In this document: in pieces, positions 1 through 10,260 of the stretch | Numbering within the stretch: position 1 is the stretch's first letter | Layout of the letters: the number at the start of each line of letters is the position of its first letter | Assembly: GCA_949317995.1 (NCBI GenBank) | Contig: OX439046.1 | Span: 34,012,002-34,076,001, forward strand | Origin: Acholoe squamosa | Lineage: Eukaryota > Annelida > Polychaeta > Phyllodocida > Polynoidae | Direction: 5' to 3' | Length of the DNA stretch: 64,000 bases | The notes under the pieces: model-generated | Seen by the model: the letters and a program-made list of their open reading frames with translations, nothing else | What the model was told of the DNA's origin: nothing | Database searches by the model: none | Translations under genes and position numbers: made by a program

Positions 1-64
1 TAGAATGCAAAGGACAAAATCGCAGAGATATTCGAGCCCTAAATCGCCATATGGGATTCTACCT
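1..64. mobile_element. Right end of AGGTCGAATCCC palindromic MITE, cut by window edge
   Basis: The first 64 bases match the right half of the 240-bp class of the main element family: an AAAATCGCAGAGATATT block followed by a terminal GGGATTCTACCT. The left half lies outside the window. Confidence 0.75.
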
Positions 65-239
65 TAATTGCTCTACAATAAGTCTAAGCAAAACATTCAC
101 CGCTTTACCGTGAGAAGGAAGGTGTGTTGGCTTGCAAATGCAGCGTTGTAGGTGTCACATGTGCACACAATAAGCCCTAGCTGTCTATATCAGTGCCTAA
201 CATAACAGTTTTTAAGCTGATTTCCTTTATGATCCCTTT

Positions 240-589
240 AGATCGAATCCCACATGGCGAAAAATGCCTGTAATACCTCTGCGAATTTGAATATGTTGCG
301 TTAATGGGACCTTCCCCAAATTCGCAAGGAGTATAAGTACAACAAGGTGTTTAGAACACAAGGACACTGTTGCGTTTATCCATGCACCCATTGGAGTATT
401 TTGCCTCTGTTGATGTTTATATCTTTGTGAATTATATATTTTCGGGCCTAAAATAGCAAAAGAATGCTTGTGTTCAATATACCCTGTTGTACTTATAACC
501 CTTCCAAATTTGGGGAAGGTCCCATAAACGCAAAAGATTCAAAATCGCAGAGGTATTTCAGTCATTTTTCGCCATGTGGGATTCGACCT
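240..589. mobile_element. Palindromic MITE, long class (~350 bp)
   Basis: The left end AGATCGAATCCCACATGGCG is mirrored by CGCCATGTGGGATTCGACCT at the right end, and the flanks on both sides are TTT, consistent with a 3-bp target duplication. The interior carries the long-class words (a CCTTCCCCAAATTCGCAAGG block, an ACACAAGGACACTGTTGCG block and their mirror images), so most of the element can fold back on itself. No transposase frame is present. Confidence 0.85.
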
Positions 590-851
590 TTTCCCATACA
601 CGCACTTTCGTCCCATAAAAGGGTCGTTTTTCTGCATGCCCTACAGTCTTACCATGCCTTGTGGACGTGTAGAGCAAACATCAGTAGTAAGTGCATAGGA
701 GTGCAGTATCTAAACAGGTGAAGATTGCATTTGGGATATTCATTCATTGCAGAGTGCATGGAAAGGCACTGATAGATGTAGTGTAGATAGGCAGCAAGAA
801 AGAGTAATGTCAAAAAAACTGCAATCTTAACGTATCATAATCATATGGGAT

Positions 852-1690
852 TTATACAAAATTAAAGTTATTTACAAGGGCTTTGAACGCCCAGTTATTT
901 GGTATTTGTTGTTGTAGGTGGTCAAGTTGATCCCATAATTTCATGCCCCGGTAATAGGGACTTTTTTCATAATGACTAGAGCGTACACGTCTATGGGCAA
1001 AGCGAATTTTCCTGTCACTTCTAGTGCGCACTTCGTTTTGCTCCAGGGCATAACCATTTTTGTATCTATTCCTCATTATGCATACCAGCTGTGCATTACG
1101 CCTATTATGCAGCATTTTTATACCACAATCTTCATGTAACTCAGCTACTGATCTAACCCTAACAATCTCTCGCAGACAGATATGTAGGCCCTGATTTTGC
1201 ATGCGCTGTAGTTTCAACAGCTCAGCCTGGATACCACCACCGGTATAGAAAGAGCAATAATCAAGAGTCAGTGAAATCATGCTCTTGTATAATGTTAAAC
1301 AGTGTTTGCCATCTAGGTATTTCCTGATTTTGTTCAACTTATATAGCTTGTTTCCCATGTTCTTTTTTACCTTATTTATGTGAACATTTATGTGAACATT
1401 GATGACAATCTAGCTCTACACCAAGGTAATTATAGCTATTGCAAGTGGGAAGTACCTTAAATCCATGTGTAGAGTCGGGCCATCTAGTCTGTCCAGCTTG
1501 GATTTTGTACCAATGAACATGCCAGTGCTTTTTCTGCATTAATAGTCATGTGGTTCTCTTGAGACCATGTTTGAACTCTTGCTAGGTCGTTTTGTAGCCG
1601 GGCATTTGCCTCTTGGCCATCAGGATGAGCAACATTCAGACATTATGACTGTTCCTAAGAAACTACAATGATGTCAAGCTATATAGCCAT
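852..1690 (-). pseudogene. LINE reverse transcriptase C-terminal relic
   Basis: Read on the minus strand this is the 3' part of a non-LTR retrotransposon reverse transcriptase. The longest open piece is 852-1358 (168 aa). It contains the thumb/post-RT signature of CR1/L2/jockey-like elements: YKLNKIRKYL, then LYKSMISLTLDYC, then LLKLQRMQNQG. Just upstream in other frames I can read NDLARVQTWSQENHMTINAEK and a SYNYLGVELD block, the usual fingers-to-thumb motifs, and a degraded relic of the catalytic YADD region near 1670. At least two frameshifts and several stops separate these parts, so the copy is dead. The family is known for target-primed retrotransposition; the exact clade is not determined. 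Confidence 0.8.
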
Positions 1691-1784
1691 CAAGGCAAAC
1701 TAGATACACTATGTATATCATCATGTTCGCACTGGTGTGTGAAACAGGCAAATTATTGGTCGTGGAACAGCTGAATTATTCTGA

Positions 1785-2026
1785 AGGTTGAATCCCACAT
1801 GGCGATTTAGGGCTCAAATATCTCTGTGATTTTGTCCCTTGCACTCTTGGGGCTTTGCTGAGCCCCTATATCGCAAGGATAACTGCTTAATTGGTCTTGA
1901 TTCAGTGTTGGATTCGGTATAAGTTGAACAATCCTTATGATCTAGGAGCCCAGGAAGACCCCAAAAAAGCAAAGGACAAAATTGCAGAGATATTTGAGCC
2001 CTAAATCGCCATGCGGGATTCGACCT
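1785..2026. mobile_element. Palindromic MITE, short class (242 bp)
   Basis: Ends AGGTTGAATCCCACATGGCG and GGATTCGACCT are flanked on both sides by TGA (1782-1784, 2027-2029). The interior holds the short-class words ending in CTTGGGG and GCAAGGATAACTG and their mirror forms. There is no coding capacity. Confidence 0.88.
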
Positions 2027-2037
2027 TGAGGTGCTAT

Positions 2038-2378
2038 AGGTCGAATCCCACATGGCGAAAAATGGCTAAAATGTCTCTGCAAATTTGAATCTGTGCCGAT
2101 TTTGGTAGCTACCCCAAATTCGCAAGGGTTATAACTACAGTAGGGTGTGTAGAACACAAGGACACTGTAGCATTTCTTCCTTGTACTCTTTGCCATTTTT
2201 GCCTTTGTTGATGTTTGTATCTCTGTGCTTTATGGCCTGAAATCGCAAAAGTGTGCTTGTATTCTATACCTCCTGCTGTAATTATGTCCCTTGTGAATTT
2301 GGAGTAGGTACCAAAATCGCAACAGATTCAAAATCGCAGAAATATTTGAGACATTTTTCGCCATGTGGGATTCGACCT
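2038..2378. mobile_element. Palindromic MITE, long class (341 bp)
   Basis: Starts AGGTCGAATCCCACATGGCG and ends GGGATTCGACCT, with TAT on both flanks. It lies only 11 bp from the preceding short-class copy, and each copy has its own target duplication, so they are two separate insertions. Confidence 0.88.
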
Positions 2379-2558
2379 TATGCAAACCAATAGTGCCAAC
2401 TTATCTGAATTTCAATAAACTTTTCACTAGAAGTGACGCTGTTAATCATTCAAATGACATCGGCAATGGATACCTACACTGATTACATTTGCGTTGAATA
2501 AACAAGCTACAGTAATTGTGGAAAGAAATGAATTAATGGTCAATATAACTGTGGCAGA

Positions 2559-2800
2559 AGGTCAAATCCCACATGGCGATTTAGGCCTCTTATATTTCTG
2601 TGGTTTTCTCAGTTGTGTTATATGGCCAATGCTGAGGCCATAAACCACAAGGGTTACAGCAAATTAGTGCTTAACCTACTGTTAGATTCGGTATAAGTTG
2701 ACCAATCCTTGCATTTTATGGCCTCAGTAACGATCATAAAACAAAACAGACAAAATCGCAGAGATATTGGAGGCCAAAATCGCCATGTGGGATTCGACCT
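2559..2800. mobile_element. Palindromic MITE, short class (242 bp)
   Basis: Starts AGGTCAAATCCCACATGGCG and ends GGGATTCGACCT. The flanks are AGA and TGA, a target duplication with one change. The interior contains the mirrored GGCCTCAGTAA / TGCTGAGGCC words. Confidence 0.85.
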
Positions 2801-2919
2801 TGAGAGACAACTTGTAACATTTAACAAGCTGGTATGACCTTTCAGTAGAGTAGCAGGTGGCTGATTCTTAAGACGCAACGATTGCACCCTTCAGGTTGTA
2901 CCAAAAAATCATAGACTTA

Positions 2920-3260
2920 AGGTCAAATCCCACATGGCGAAAAATGGCCCAAACATCTCTGCGATTTTGAATCTGTTGCATTTGTGGGACCTACCACAAA
3001 TTAGCAAGGCATATAACTACAGTAGGGTGTAAAGAACACAAGGGCTCTACTGTGCTTTATCATATACTCTTTGGGATATTTTGCCTTTGTTGATGTTTAT
3101 ATTATGCATCCCCTGGTCTAAAATCGCAAAGGAGTGCTTGTGTTTTATACACTCTGCCATAGTTGTAACCTTTATGAATTTGGGGTAAGTCCCACAATCG
3201 CAACAGATCGAAAAACCGCAGAGATGTTTGTAGCATTTTTTGCGATGTGGGATTCGACCT
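2920..3260. mobile_element. Palindromic MITE, long class (341 bp)
   Basis: Starts AGGTCAAATCCCACATGGCG and ends GGGATTCGACCT, with TTA on both flanks. It has the same length as the copy at 2038-2378 and the same mirrored interior (ACTACAGTAGGGTGTA, ACACAAGGGC). Confidence 0.88.
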
Positions 3261-3263
3261 TTA

Positions 3264-4098
3264 GCATAGGCAGTTGTAGGATTAAGTGCAGTTTGAGCAC
3301 CTTCTTGAATTAAAAAAAAGGGGGGAGAGAAAAACTGTACAAAAGTATTGTACAAAAGTACAAAAGTAAGTATACTACTGTAAACTTACCCCTCATTATC
3401 TACCTTGTCCTAGCCCCTCCCAATGAGATCCTGTTGCACATAAACACTATGGGTGCTTTGCTCTAAAACCTGTTCCCTAGTAAGATCATACATAAAGGGA
3501 TATATGTAGTCCATTCGTACACCTTTACCTATATCATCTGTGTACTTAATTCCCTTTATGTCATCATTGCCACTTTTCGTTTGTCATGCACATGTCAGCC
3601 AAAAGGTAATAATGTAAGCCTCAGAGTTGTATAGTAAAGCTACATTCAAAGAGGAAATCCCTGACATTTATCCCTTCTGAAATGTCATACTCCTAGAGCA
3701 AATACTTTTTGGTTGATTTAACTACAGTCCTGTAGCTGGGAGAAGATTCTTGTTGTTACTTCCAACGTTGCCTTTGCTAACATTGTCTACATGTTCTATG
3801 GCAGGCGATGAAATTTATTTGTGTTCTAGGCCTGAAAGGTGTTCTTGCGCTGAATCAATGCTGATATACAATGTTTATGAAGTTTGACATCAGTAGCTAT
3901 TGCATGGTTGAGATATGGTTGAATTTGAAAGGTTACACAACATGATCCAATCAACCATTATTCAACATGTACTCATCATTGTTGTTATGAAATTGTTTTG
4001 ATGTTGATGTCTGTCAGGTTATTCAGCGTTGATGTATCAGCATGGAAATGACAGCAAAGGCCATGGTGGTGTTTATTCAAGTGTGGCAATATTCAATC
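3264..4098. other. Non-coding stretch without a recognised gene
   Basis: There are short open frames only. From about 3830 to 4060 the text is rich in AATCAATGCTGAT, GTTGAAT and CAACATG words like those at 30745-30930, suggesting a diverged repeat of the TTGAATCAACGTTGA type. Confidence 0.4.
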
Positions 4099-4560
4099 AG
4101 ACATCACACGCCTGAAGATAGCCGGTGACGAGGGCCTCAAGGCACGTGATGATGCACTGACACCCTGCTTCAGGCCAGTGATGACGACTAGCCTCATACT
4201 GAGTCCAATTAGGTCATGAGGTCCTGACAACACATGCAGTGATGGCTGCCAGCTGCCGGCTGCCCGTCAGCTGCCAGTGTGCAGCCATAGAGAAGTTTAA
4301 AAGATTAGGGCTTAATTGTGAACCAAGATAACAAACTTCATGATCTAATAGAACTAGACAGCCGGGGGACCCTAAGGATACACCGTCCATCAGTGACTGA
4401 AGGCCGTCAGTCGGCAGTCAGTTTTTTTTTTAAATATATACAGGAGAAATGGTCCCCACTGTCATCACTGGCCTTAAGCATGGGCGTCAGTACATCTTCA
4501 CCTGCCTCAAGGCATGTGATGCTGTCGTCATCGGACAGCTTCAGGCACATTCTGATGTCT
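4099..4560. mobile_element. Inverted-repeat element with ~80-bp arms
   Basis: The left arm starts AGACATCACACGCCTGAAG and the right arm ends CTTCAGGCACATTCTGATGTCT. The reverse complement of 4449-4550 aligns well with 4110-4190 (shared CCTGAAG, GATGACG, GGCCAGTGATGAC). The interior has CAGCTGCC-rich short repeats. This looks like a MITE unrelated to the AGGTCGAATCCC family; no clear target duplication was seen. Confidence 0.65.
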
Positions 4561-4836
4561 CCATAGGGGAATCTAAATAGAGAAGAAACATTCCCCACTC
4601 TGATGTTAAACACTGTGTGCACCTTGATACTATTTCATAAACTTCACTTTCATTTCTCACGGTTGGAAAGCAATGTGTTAAATTAATAGGGGAATCTAAC
4701 TCTGCCCTATACAAGCCAGAGTAGTTATTGCAGGTCTATCTCTACCAAATGTAGCAAAATAGTGAAGTGCCTCTTGTCTAAAAGACCTACGTCCCAATCA
4801 GGAAGGGAGCATTGGGCCATGCTTGTCCATGCATGC

Positions 4837-4890
4837 TTGGCCCAATATGAGCCAACATTGGCCCAATATAAGCCAACATTGGCCCAATGT
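4837..4890. repeat. Short tandem repeat, ~21-bp unit
   Basis: About two and a half copies of TTGGCCCAATATGAGCCAACA with one-base variants. Confidence 0.7.
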
Positions 4891-4976
4891 ATCCTTGCTA
4901 CCTGTATTGCCACCTATTGCAATCATGTAGAGCATGGCTTCATGTGATTTCAATCAGCATCGTGCTGCATTGTTTA

Positions 4977-5222
4977 AGGTCGAATCCCAAATGGCGAAAA
5001 ATGGCTGAAATATCTCTGCGATTTTGTGTGTTGCATTTTTTGGCCTTTGTTGGGGCCATAAAACGCAAGGATTGATCAACTCATTCCAAATCCCACAGTG
5101 GTTTAGGGTTAAGTTTGCAGTAGTCCTTGCATTTCATGGCCTCATTAAGGGCCATACAACAAACACAACAGACAAAATCGCAGAGATATTTCAGCCATTT
5201 TTCGCCATGTGGGATTCGACCT
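4977..5222. mobile_element. Palindromic MITE, short class (246 bp), well preserved
   Basis: Starts AGGTCGAATCCCAAATGGCG and ends CGCCATGTGGGATTCGACCT, with TTA on both flanks. It shows the nested architecture clearly: outer arms of about 50 bp, then a hairpin around GGCCTTTGTTGGGGCC, then its partner around GGCCTCATTAAGGGCC. Confidence 0.9.
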
Positions 5223-5255
5223 TTACTGGTACTATGGAGGCAGTTCATCCCATAA

Positions 5256-5497
5256 AGGTCAAATCCCACATGGCAATTTATGGTTCCAATATCTATGCTA
5301 TTTGGTCTCTTGCATTATGTGGCCCTTGCTGAGGCCATAAAGCGCAAGGACTACTGCAAAGTAGACATCAAACTACAATGAGATTCAGAATGAGTTGAAC
5401 AATTCCTGCATTTTATGACCTCAGCAAGGACCATAGAATGCTACGTACCAAATCGCAGAGATGTGAGGGTCGTAGAACGCATAGGGGGTTTCAACCA
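5256..5497. mobile_element. Palindromic MITE, short class (242 bp), diverged
   Basis: Starts AGGTCAAATCCCACATGGC. The right end is degraded to GGGGGTTTCAACCA, but TAA flanks both ends, so the boundary is supported. It lies 33 bp from the previous copy. Confidence 0.75.
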
Positions 5498-5953
5498 TAA
5501 CCAAGTCCATAACCCTACATTTTGGGCTTTAGAAGTGGGTTAAGCTGAAGCCATTTCCTACTGGCATTAGATGTCATCTGTAGGAAGTGGAAGGGATCAG
5601 TTTGGATCTCCCTCTAATCCATATTGTATTAACTCATCCATCATTGATGATTCGCCTACACTCTCCAGGTACACCGATATGGTAGGTAGCTTAGAGTGGG
5701 TGAGAAAGCTTATGTATTCTCTAGCAGTTATAAGGAATAATATTCTCGTATAACCCGATTTGTGTGCTACGCATTATTATGGTGGTGGCGTACAAGAGTC
5801 AGTTTTTCAAATTCTAGGGACTGAGGACTGTTGTAGAATGGCATCATAGGGAGAGCTCCCATTGCCATTTGAAAGGTTCCTGTCATACAGTCTTTTGAAA
5901 TAATCTCTAGGATGGGTTCTCACATTGATAAGCATCCTTGATATGTACCCTGA
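5498..5953. other. No recognised feature
   Basis: AT-rich non-coding DNA. The only open frame of note (5571-5753) has no recognisable domain and no splice or promoter support. Confidence 0.4.
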
Positions 5954-6236
5954 AGGTGGAATCCCACATGTTGAAATAGAGCTCTACAATCTCTGCGATT
6001 TACTACCTGTTTCGATTTTAGACACTACCTCAAAATCACAACAGACATAAATACACAAGGGAGTGTAAAACACAAGCAGACTATTGCGATTTCAAGACAG
6101 GAAATACATGCATTTTATCTCAAATATTGTATAAGAGTACACATCAATGTGTCTGTGTTCTCTACTCCCTACTGTTGTTATATCAGTTGCAAGAGGTTGT
6201 GAATTGCAGAGATTTTAAAGCTGTGGGATTCAGCAT
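5954..6236. mobile_element. Diverged palindromic MITE (283 bp)
   Basis: Starts AGGTGGAATCCCACATG and ends GGGATTCAGCAT, flanked by TGA on both sides. The mirrored interior uses CACAACAGACATAAATACACAAGG and its partner, a variant not seen in the other copies. Confidence 0.75.
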
Positions 6237-6372
6237 TGAGGGGCCTTCTGAACTGCTGAACCCCATATACAGTCACCTTGCCCATCGTCTCTATGAAGGC
6301 ATTTTAGCGTAGCTTATTTCAGCAAGCCCTGAAAGATCGTTTGTAAGGCAGTTGTCTTACGTTTACCCCTTA

Positions 6373-6395
6373 AGGTCGAATCCCATAGTGAGATA
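6373..6395. mobile_element. Solitary left end of AGGTCGAATCCC family
   Basis: AGGTCGAATCCCATAGTG follows a TTA. No matching right end was found nearby, so this is a truncated copy. Confidence 0.6.
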
Positions 6396-6500
6396 TACAG
6401 TATCCCTCAAAAGATTCTAGCACACTATTGAAATTTCCAAATCCCACTCTTGCAACAGAAATGGCCTCCCAGCCTTGCAATATAGAAAGCTTTCCTACAA

Positions 6501-6597
6501 GCCCATAGTCCACTTGGCCTCTATCACATTAATGAGCCATACAGACCCCATATACATGTATACAATGTCTGGCGACAGCGCCATAGTGGACTATGGA
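6501..6597. mobile_element. Small inverted repeat with CCATAGTCCAC ends
   Basis: CCCATAGTCCACTTGGCC at the left is mirrored by GCCATAGTGGACTATGG at the right. The same end motif recurs at 7431 and in the 52-53 kb cluster. Confidence 0.55.
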
Positions 6598-6654
6598 ATA
6601 CAGGATGGCCTAACCAAATGATTATGCCTGTCATAGACCATGCTCTCTGTCATT

Positions 6655-6800
6655 ATTCATTCACTCACAGGTCCTCCTATAGCAGATAAAAACTGCAAAC
6701 AGAGTGGAAATACTGATAGCTGGCATACCAGTACATGTAGATACGGATTGCTATTAGATGTCACCCTGTATTTGCTGTACCCGACAGACCATACATAGAT
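6655..6800. repeat. Old dispersed repeat, copy A of four
   Basis: Shares GATAGC...GTACATGTAGATACGG...TATTAGATGTCACC with diverged copies near 8700-8830, 18905-19060 and 40915-41050. Its type is unknown; it has no coding capacity and no evident terminal repeats. Confidence 0.55.
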
Positions 6801-7799
6801 ATTAGGTACACCGTTTAGGTATACATCGGGGATGGGGGCTAGCTTGTTTGCAATAATCCTTTTTTGTGTGTTTCTATGCTATTCTAATTACTTCTTTATA
6901 ACGAGGTTTCTTCTTCATCTCAAGTTGAATATGAGGGCCCCATAGGTTTAACCAAGAACCTCTGTTCACACCCCCAAGTGTGATAACCATCCCCCATATC
7001 ATACTGCCAAGGAAAACATCCAAAATGGTCAAATAACTGATTTCTAATGCCAGATAAATGGAATTTTGAAAATATCTGACTAAATTATCTTGAAACAAAT
7101 ACAAAGGGCTTTGCCTTGTGTAATAACCCTCAGTGCTGACCAATACACCTTTGTCTATTTATCTGTGGCCGCGGCCATGACAGTTTTGATCTCGGAACGT
7201 TTTGAAATATTCTGAAGGGGATCATACATGCAAACCTCAGGATGCAGGAACAAGTCCGGTGTGGGATCAGAGCCGGAAGTCACTTATTTCAGCATGCACG
7301 TGGTGAGCCCGGGAACTAGTCCACTCCCAAGTCAGCTTTATAAATATATCTAATACCCTTATCCACTAGGCCTCTGTCACTAGATTTTACATAGGATTTG
7401 TATGGCTCAGAGGTGAGCTATGGGTTTAAGACCCATAGTCCACTTGCAATCTAGCTGTCATGCAATGGAGCCATACAAGTCAAGTTTAAATTTGTTCTGA
7501 AAAAGAAACACAACAAAGAACATTGGAACAGCACTGATGTGTAGATGTTGAACCACTGGTTAAACGCAAAGTTCTCCTGATTGTGAAAAGACATGAAGGT
7601 ATTGATTGTTGTTATGTTTTTTTTTTCATTTAAAGACATTACTTCAATTTTTGTTAGTCAGTTTTCAGTTGTTCAACCATTTGATCTACAAAAACCTGCC
7701 TCCAGTGCCTGAGCACAGCCATCAAGGGATTTTGCATTAAGTTAAGTCTGCAATTAGTGGTATTCGTTACAGACTGGTGATTTGCAGCGTAAAGAAAAT
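6801..7799. other. Non-coding stretch
   Basis: No gene recognised. The minus frame 6874-7143 (89 aa) matches no family I know. Around 7372-7470 there is a weak inverted repeat (GGCCTCTGTCACTAG / CCCATAGTCCACTTGC) related to the CCATAGTCCAC elements. Confidence 0.4.
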
Positions 7800-7995
7800 A
7801 AATGTTGACTCTACCAGGGATCCTTGTAAAACTTAAGAGTAAACCAATGTAATTGTATTGCAGAGAACCAGTGTAGTTTTACAAGAAGCCCCAGGTGCCA
7901 GTACCTACAAGAAATCTCTGTGAAAATGACGACGGATCTCTGGCAATTTCGGTACAAGGATTTCGTCATTATTTCGACAACTTTTTAACTTTTTT
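7800..7995. repeat. Dispersed repeat pair, copy 1 (partner 28810-29010)
   Basis: Both copies run through CTACCAGGGA(T/C)CCTTGTAA, then TTTACAAGAAGCC, then AATCTCTGTGAA, then GATCTCTGGCA, then ACAAGGATT and CATTATTTC. CCTTGTAA near the left is mirrored by ACAAGG near the right, so each copy can fold back. Confidence 0.7.
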
Positions 7996-8186
7996 TCACA
8001 GTGTGCATTATTCAACAATACCACTGTAAGCATAAAGACAAAGCTTGTATTACGTATTTTCAAATCATCTGAACTGGGGTTTTCACCAGGATGAGCAAGA
8101 TTCTTGTTTCATTTATCAGCTCTATATGTTATGATTTTACTATCATTATCTTTCCTCACTATTCTATTGTAGAAAAGATTCGCTTA

Positions 8187-8417
8187 AGGTCGAATCCCAC
8201 ATGGCGAAATAGGGCTTCAATATCTCTGCGAATTTGTCTGTTGCATTGTATGGCCCTTGTTGGGGCCATAAAGCGCAAGGATTGATCAACTTATTCTGAG
8301 TCCCACATTGGATTATGTAGCTATACCCCTTGCGAATTTGGGATAGGCCCCGAAATCGCAACAGATTCAAAATCGCAGAGATATTTAAGCCATTTTTCGC
8401 GAAGTGGGATTCGACCT
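8187..8417. mobile_element. Chimeric palindromic MITE (short-class left, long-class right)
   Basis: TTA flanks AGGTCGAATCCCACATGGCG and GGGATTCGACCT. The left half uses short-class words (TGTTGGGGCCATAAAGCGCA) while the right half uses long-class words (CCTTGCGAATTTGGGATAGG, then GCAACAGATTCAAAATCGCA). Confidence 0.85.
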
Positions 8418-8498
8418 TTATGATCTAACATGGATCTCAGGAGTGACTGAGTGTGTTATGTTGAAATCTTCTGATTCCATTGTAGTCACAGTCCAACC

Positions 8499-8518
8499 TC
8501 TCTCTCTCTCTCTCTCTC
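8499..8518. repeat. (TC)n microsatellite
   Basis: Ten consecutive TC dinucleotides. Confidence 0.95.
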
Positions 8519-8699
8519 ATTTTCCTTCTCACTCAATTTCTATCTTGAATCCCTGGTTATAGATAAGGTGTGATACAGTTACTTGAGTTAAATGGCCTTG
8601 TCTGAAAAGTATTCCCTCTAGCATACACAATCCAACAATGATACCTGTCAGAACAACCGGTATGTTCGTAGGCTGTTTCTTTTAAACCCCCTTTTTCTT

Positions 8700-8830
8700 T
8701 TTCATTCAAATGACCTTAGTAATAGAAAGAAAGCACGAGCATTCGAGAATGATGATGGCAAGTGATGTCGTGTACAAGTAGATAAGGTTTGAAATTAGAT
8801 GCCACCTTGTATTTGCTATAAACCAGAGAG
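8700..8830. repeat. Old dispersed repeat, copy B of four
   Basis: Carries GAGAATGATGATGGC, GTACAAGTAGATAAGG, ATTAGATGCCACC and TGTATTTGCT in the same order as copy A at 6655-6800. Confidence 0.5.
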
Positions 8831-9199
8831 TAGAGACATGCCACTTCAGTAGTCATTGTGGATTGTGGCATTCTGAACCTATTAGATATGATGATTTATC
8901 ATAAACCTTTTCCATACTTCTTTCCCTGTTTCGCTTTGTAATGGGCTAACAATAAATATGGGTAGAGCAAAGAGGAAACCCCCAGGAGGCTTTTATGACG
9001 AGGAAAGATATGCCAATCAATCATGTGGTGCTTAGACTAAAATGTATGTAGTTTGCAGGGACAGAACCTGCACCTAGATGAAGTCTCTGTGTGTGACTTA
9101 TTATGGGAGAATGTCTAGCAGAGGCTTAATACTATGGTCACTGACGGTATACATAATTCCCCCTCCAAATACACAACAGCTAGTCCTCATTCCTATAGA

Positions 9200-9576
9200 A
9201 GGTTGAATCCCACATGGCGAAAAATGCCTCAAACATCTCTGCGAATTTGTATCTGTTGCAATTTTGGGACCTTCCCCAAATTCGCAAGGATCATAATACA
9301 CTAGGGTACATAGAACACAAGGATACTGTTGTGCTTTATTGTAAAGCATAATATTATGAAATATAATCGTTCTAGTTAATGTGTATATCTGTGTCGGACA
9401 TGTTTGATATCCTAAAATCGCAAGGATATAAAACAATAGAACAGTGTGCATTGGTACTTTGATATTACACAATGTAAATAGCACTCCTTGCGATTTAGGG
9501 CAGCAGGAACCCCATAAAATGCAACTGACAAAATCGCAGATCTATTTCAGCCATTTTTCGCCATGTGGGATTCTGT
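9200..9576. mobile_element. Palindromic MITE, long class, damaged right end
   Basis: Starts AGGTTGAATCCCACATGGCG. The right arm runs through AAAATCGCAGATCTATTTCAG to CGCCATGTGGGATTC and then diverges (TGTCG instead of GACCT), so the terminal bases were lost or changed and no target duplication is visible. Confidence 0.78.
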
Positions 9577-9681
9577 CGTGTTTTGCACCTAAATTTCCTA
9601 ACGAAACTGGTATAAATCTAGGCCAAGGTAAACATTATGTATACCCTGGTGACGGCTGCCAGGGGAAGCCCTTGAACTAGA

Positions 9682-9923
9682 AGGTCGAATCCCACATGGC
9701 GATTTAGGCCTCTAATATCTCTGCGATTTTGTCTGTTGTGTTATATGGCCCATGCTGAGGCCATAAAACACAAGGGTTACAGCATGTTAGTGCTTAATCT
9801 ACTGTTCGATTCGGTATAAGTTGATCAATCCTTGCAATTTATGGCCTCAGTAATGGTCATAAAACAAAACAGACAAAATCGCAGAGATATTGGAGGCCAA
9901 AATTGCCATGTGTGATTCGACCT
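9682..9923. mobile_element. Palindromic MITE, short class (242 bp)
   Basis: Starts AGGTCGAATCCCACATGGCG and ends GTGATTCGACCT. It is nearly identical in interior to the copy at 2559-2800 (CATGCTGAGGCCATAAAACA). The flanks AGA and ATA do not match exactly. Confidence 0.85.
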
Positions 9924-9959
9924 ATAGCGACCTTACGGGACCCGACTGATTCAATGTCA

Positions 9960-10260
9960 AGACAATCCAAGAATAAATATACATTTGTAAAATGGAAAAG
10001 AAATAAGATCGGTTATTTATCCCTGCTTCAATCGGAGGTAATTTGAAGCATCATGATTGTCTATTTGAAGAAGAATTTATCTCATTTATCCGTGAACAAT
10101 GACGAAAAAGAAAGGATGAGGGCACCAGAGAAGGACACTGGGATCTCAGGCCCTGTTAATCAAGGCATTTCAGTGGAAATAATTATGGTTGAAACAGAAA
10201 TAGAAAGGGATGCTGTGATACCTCAAGGTTCCATGTCCATTTAGTGAATAGAGCCCGGGA
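9960..10260. repeat. Dispersed repeat pair, copy 1 (partner 22030-22320)
   Basis: Shares TTCAATC(G/A)GAGGTAATTT, TATTTGAAG, GAGGGCACCAGA or equivalent, CTGTTAAT, GAGTGGA(A/G)A and GATGTGATGCC-like text with 22030-22320. The 63-aa plus frame at 10053-10244 lies inside it and is broken in the partner, so it is probably not a gene. Confidence 0.65.

Noticed and set aside
6874-7143. 89-residue minus frame with hydrophobic stretches
   Set aside because: It looked like a membrane segment but has no family resemblance or exon boundaries.
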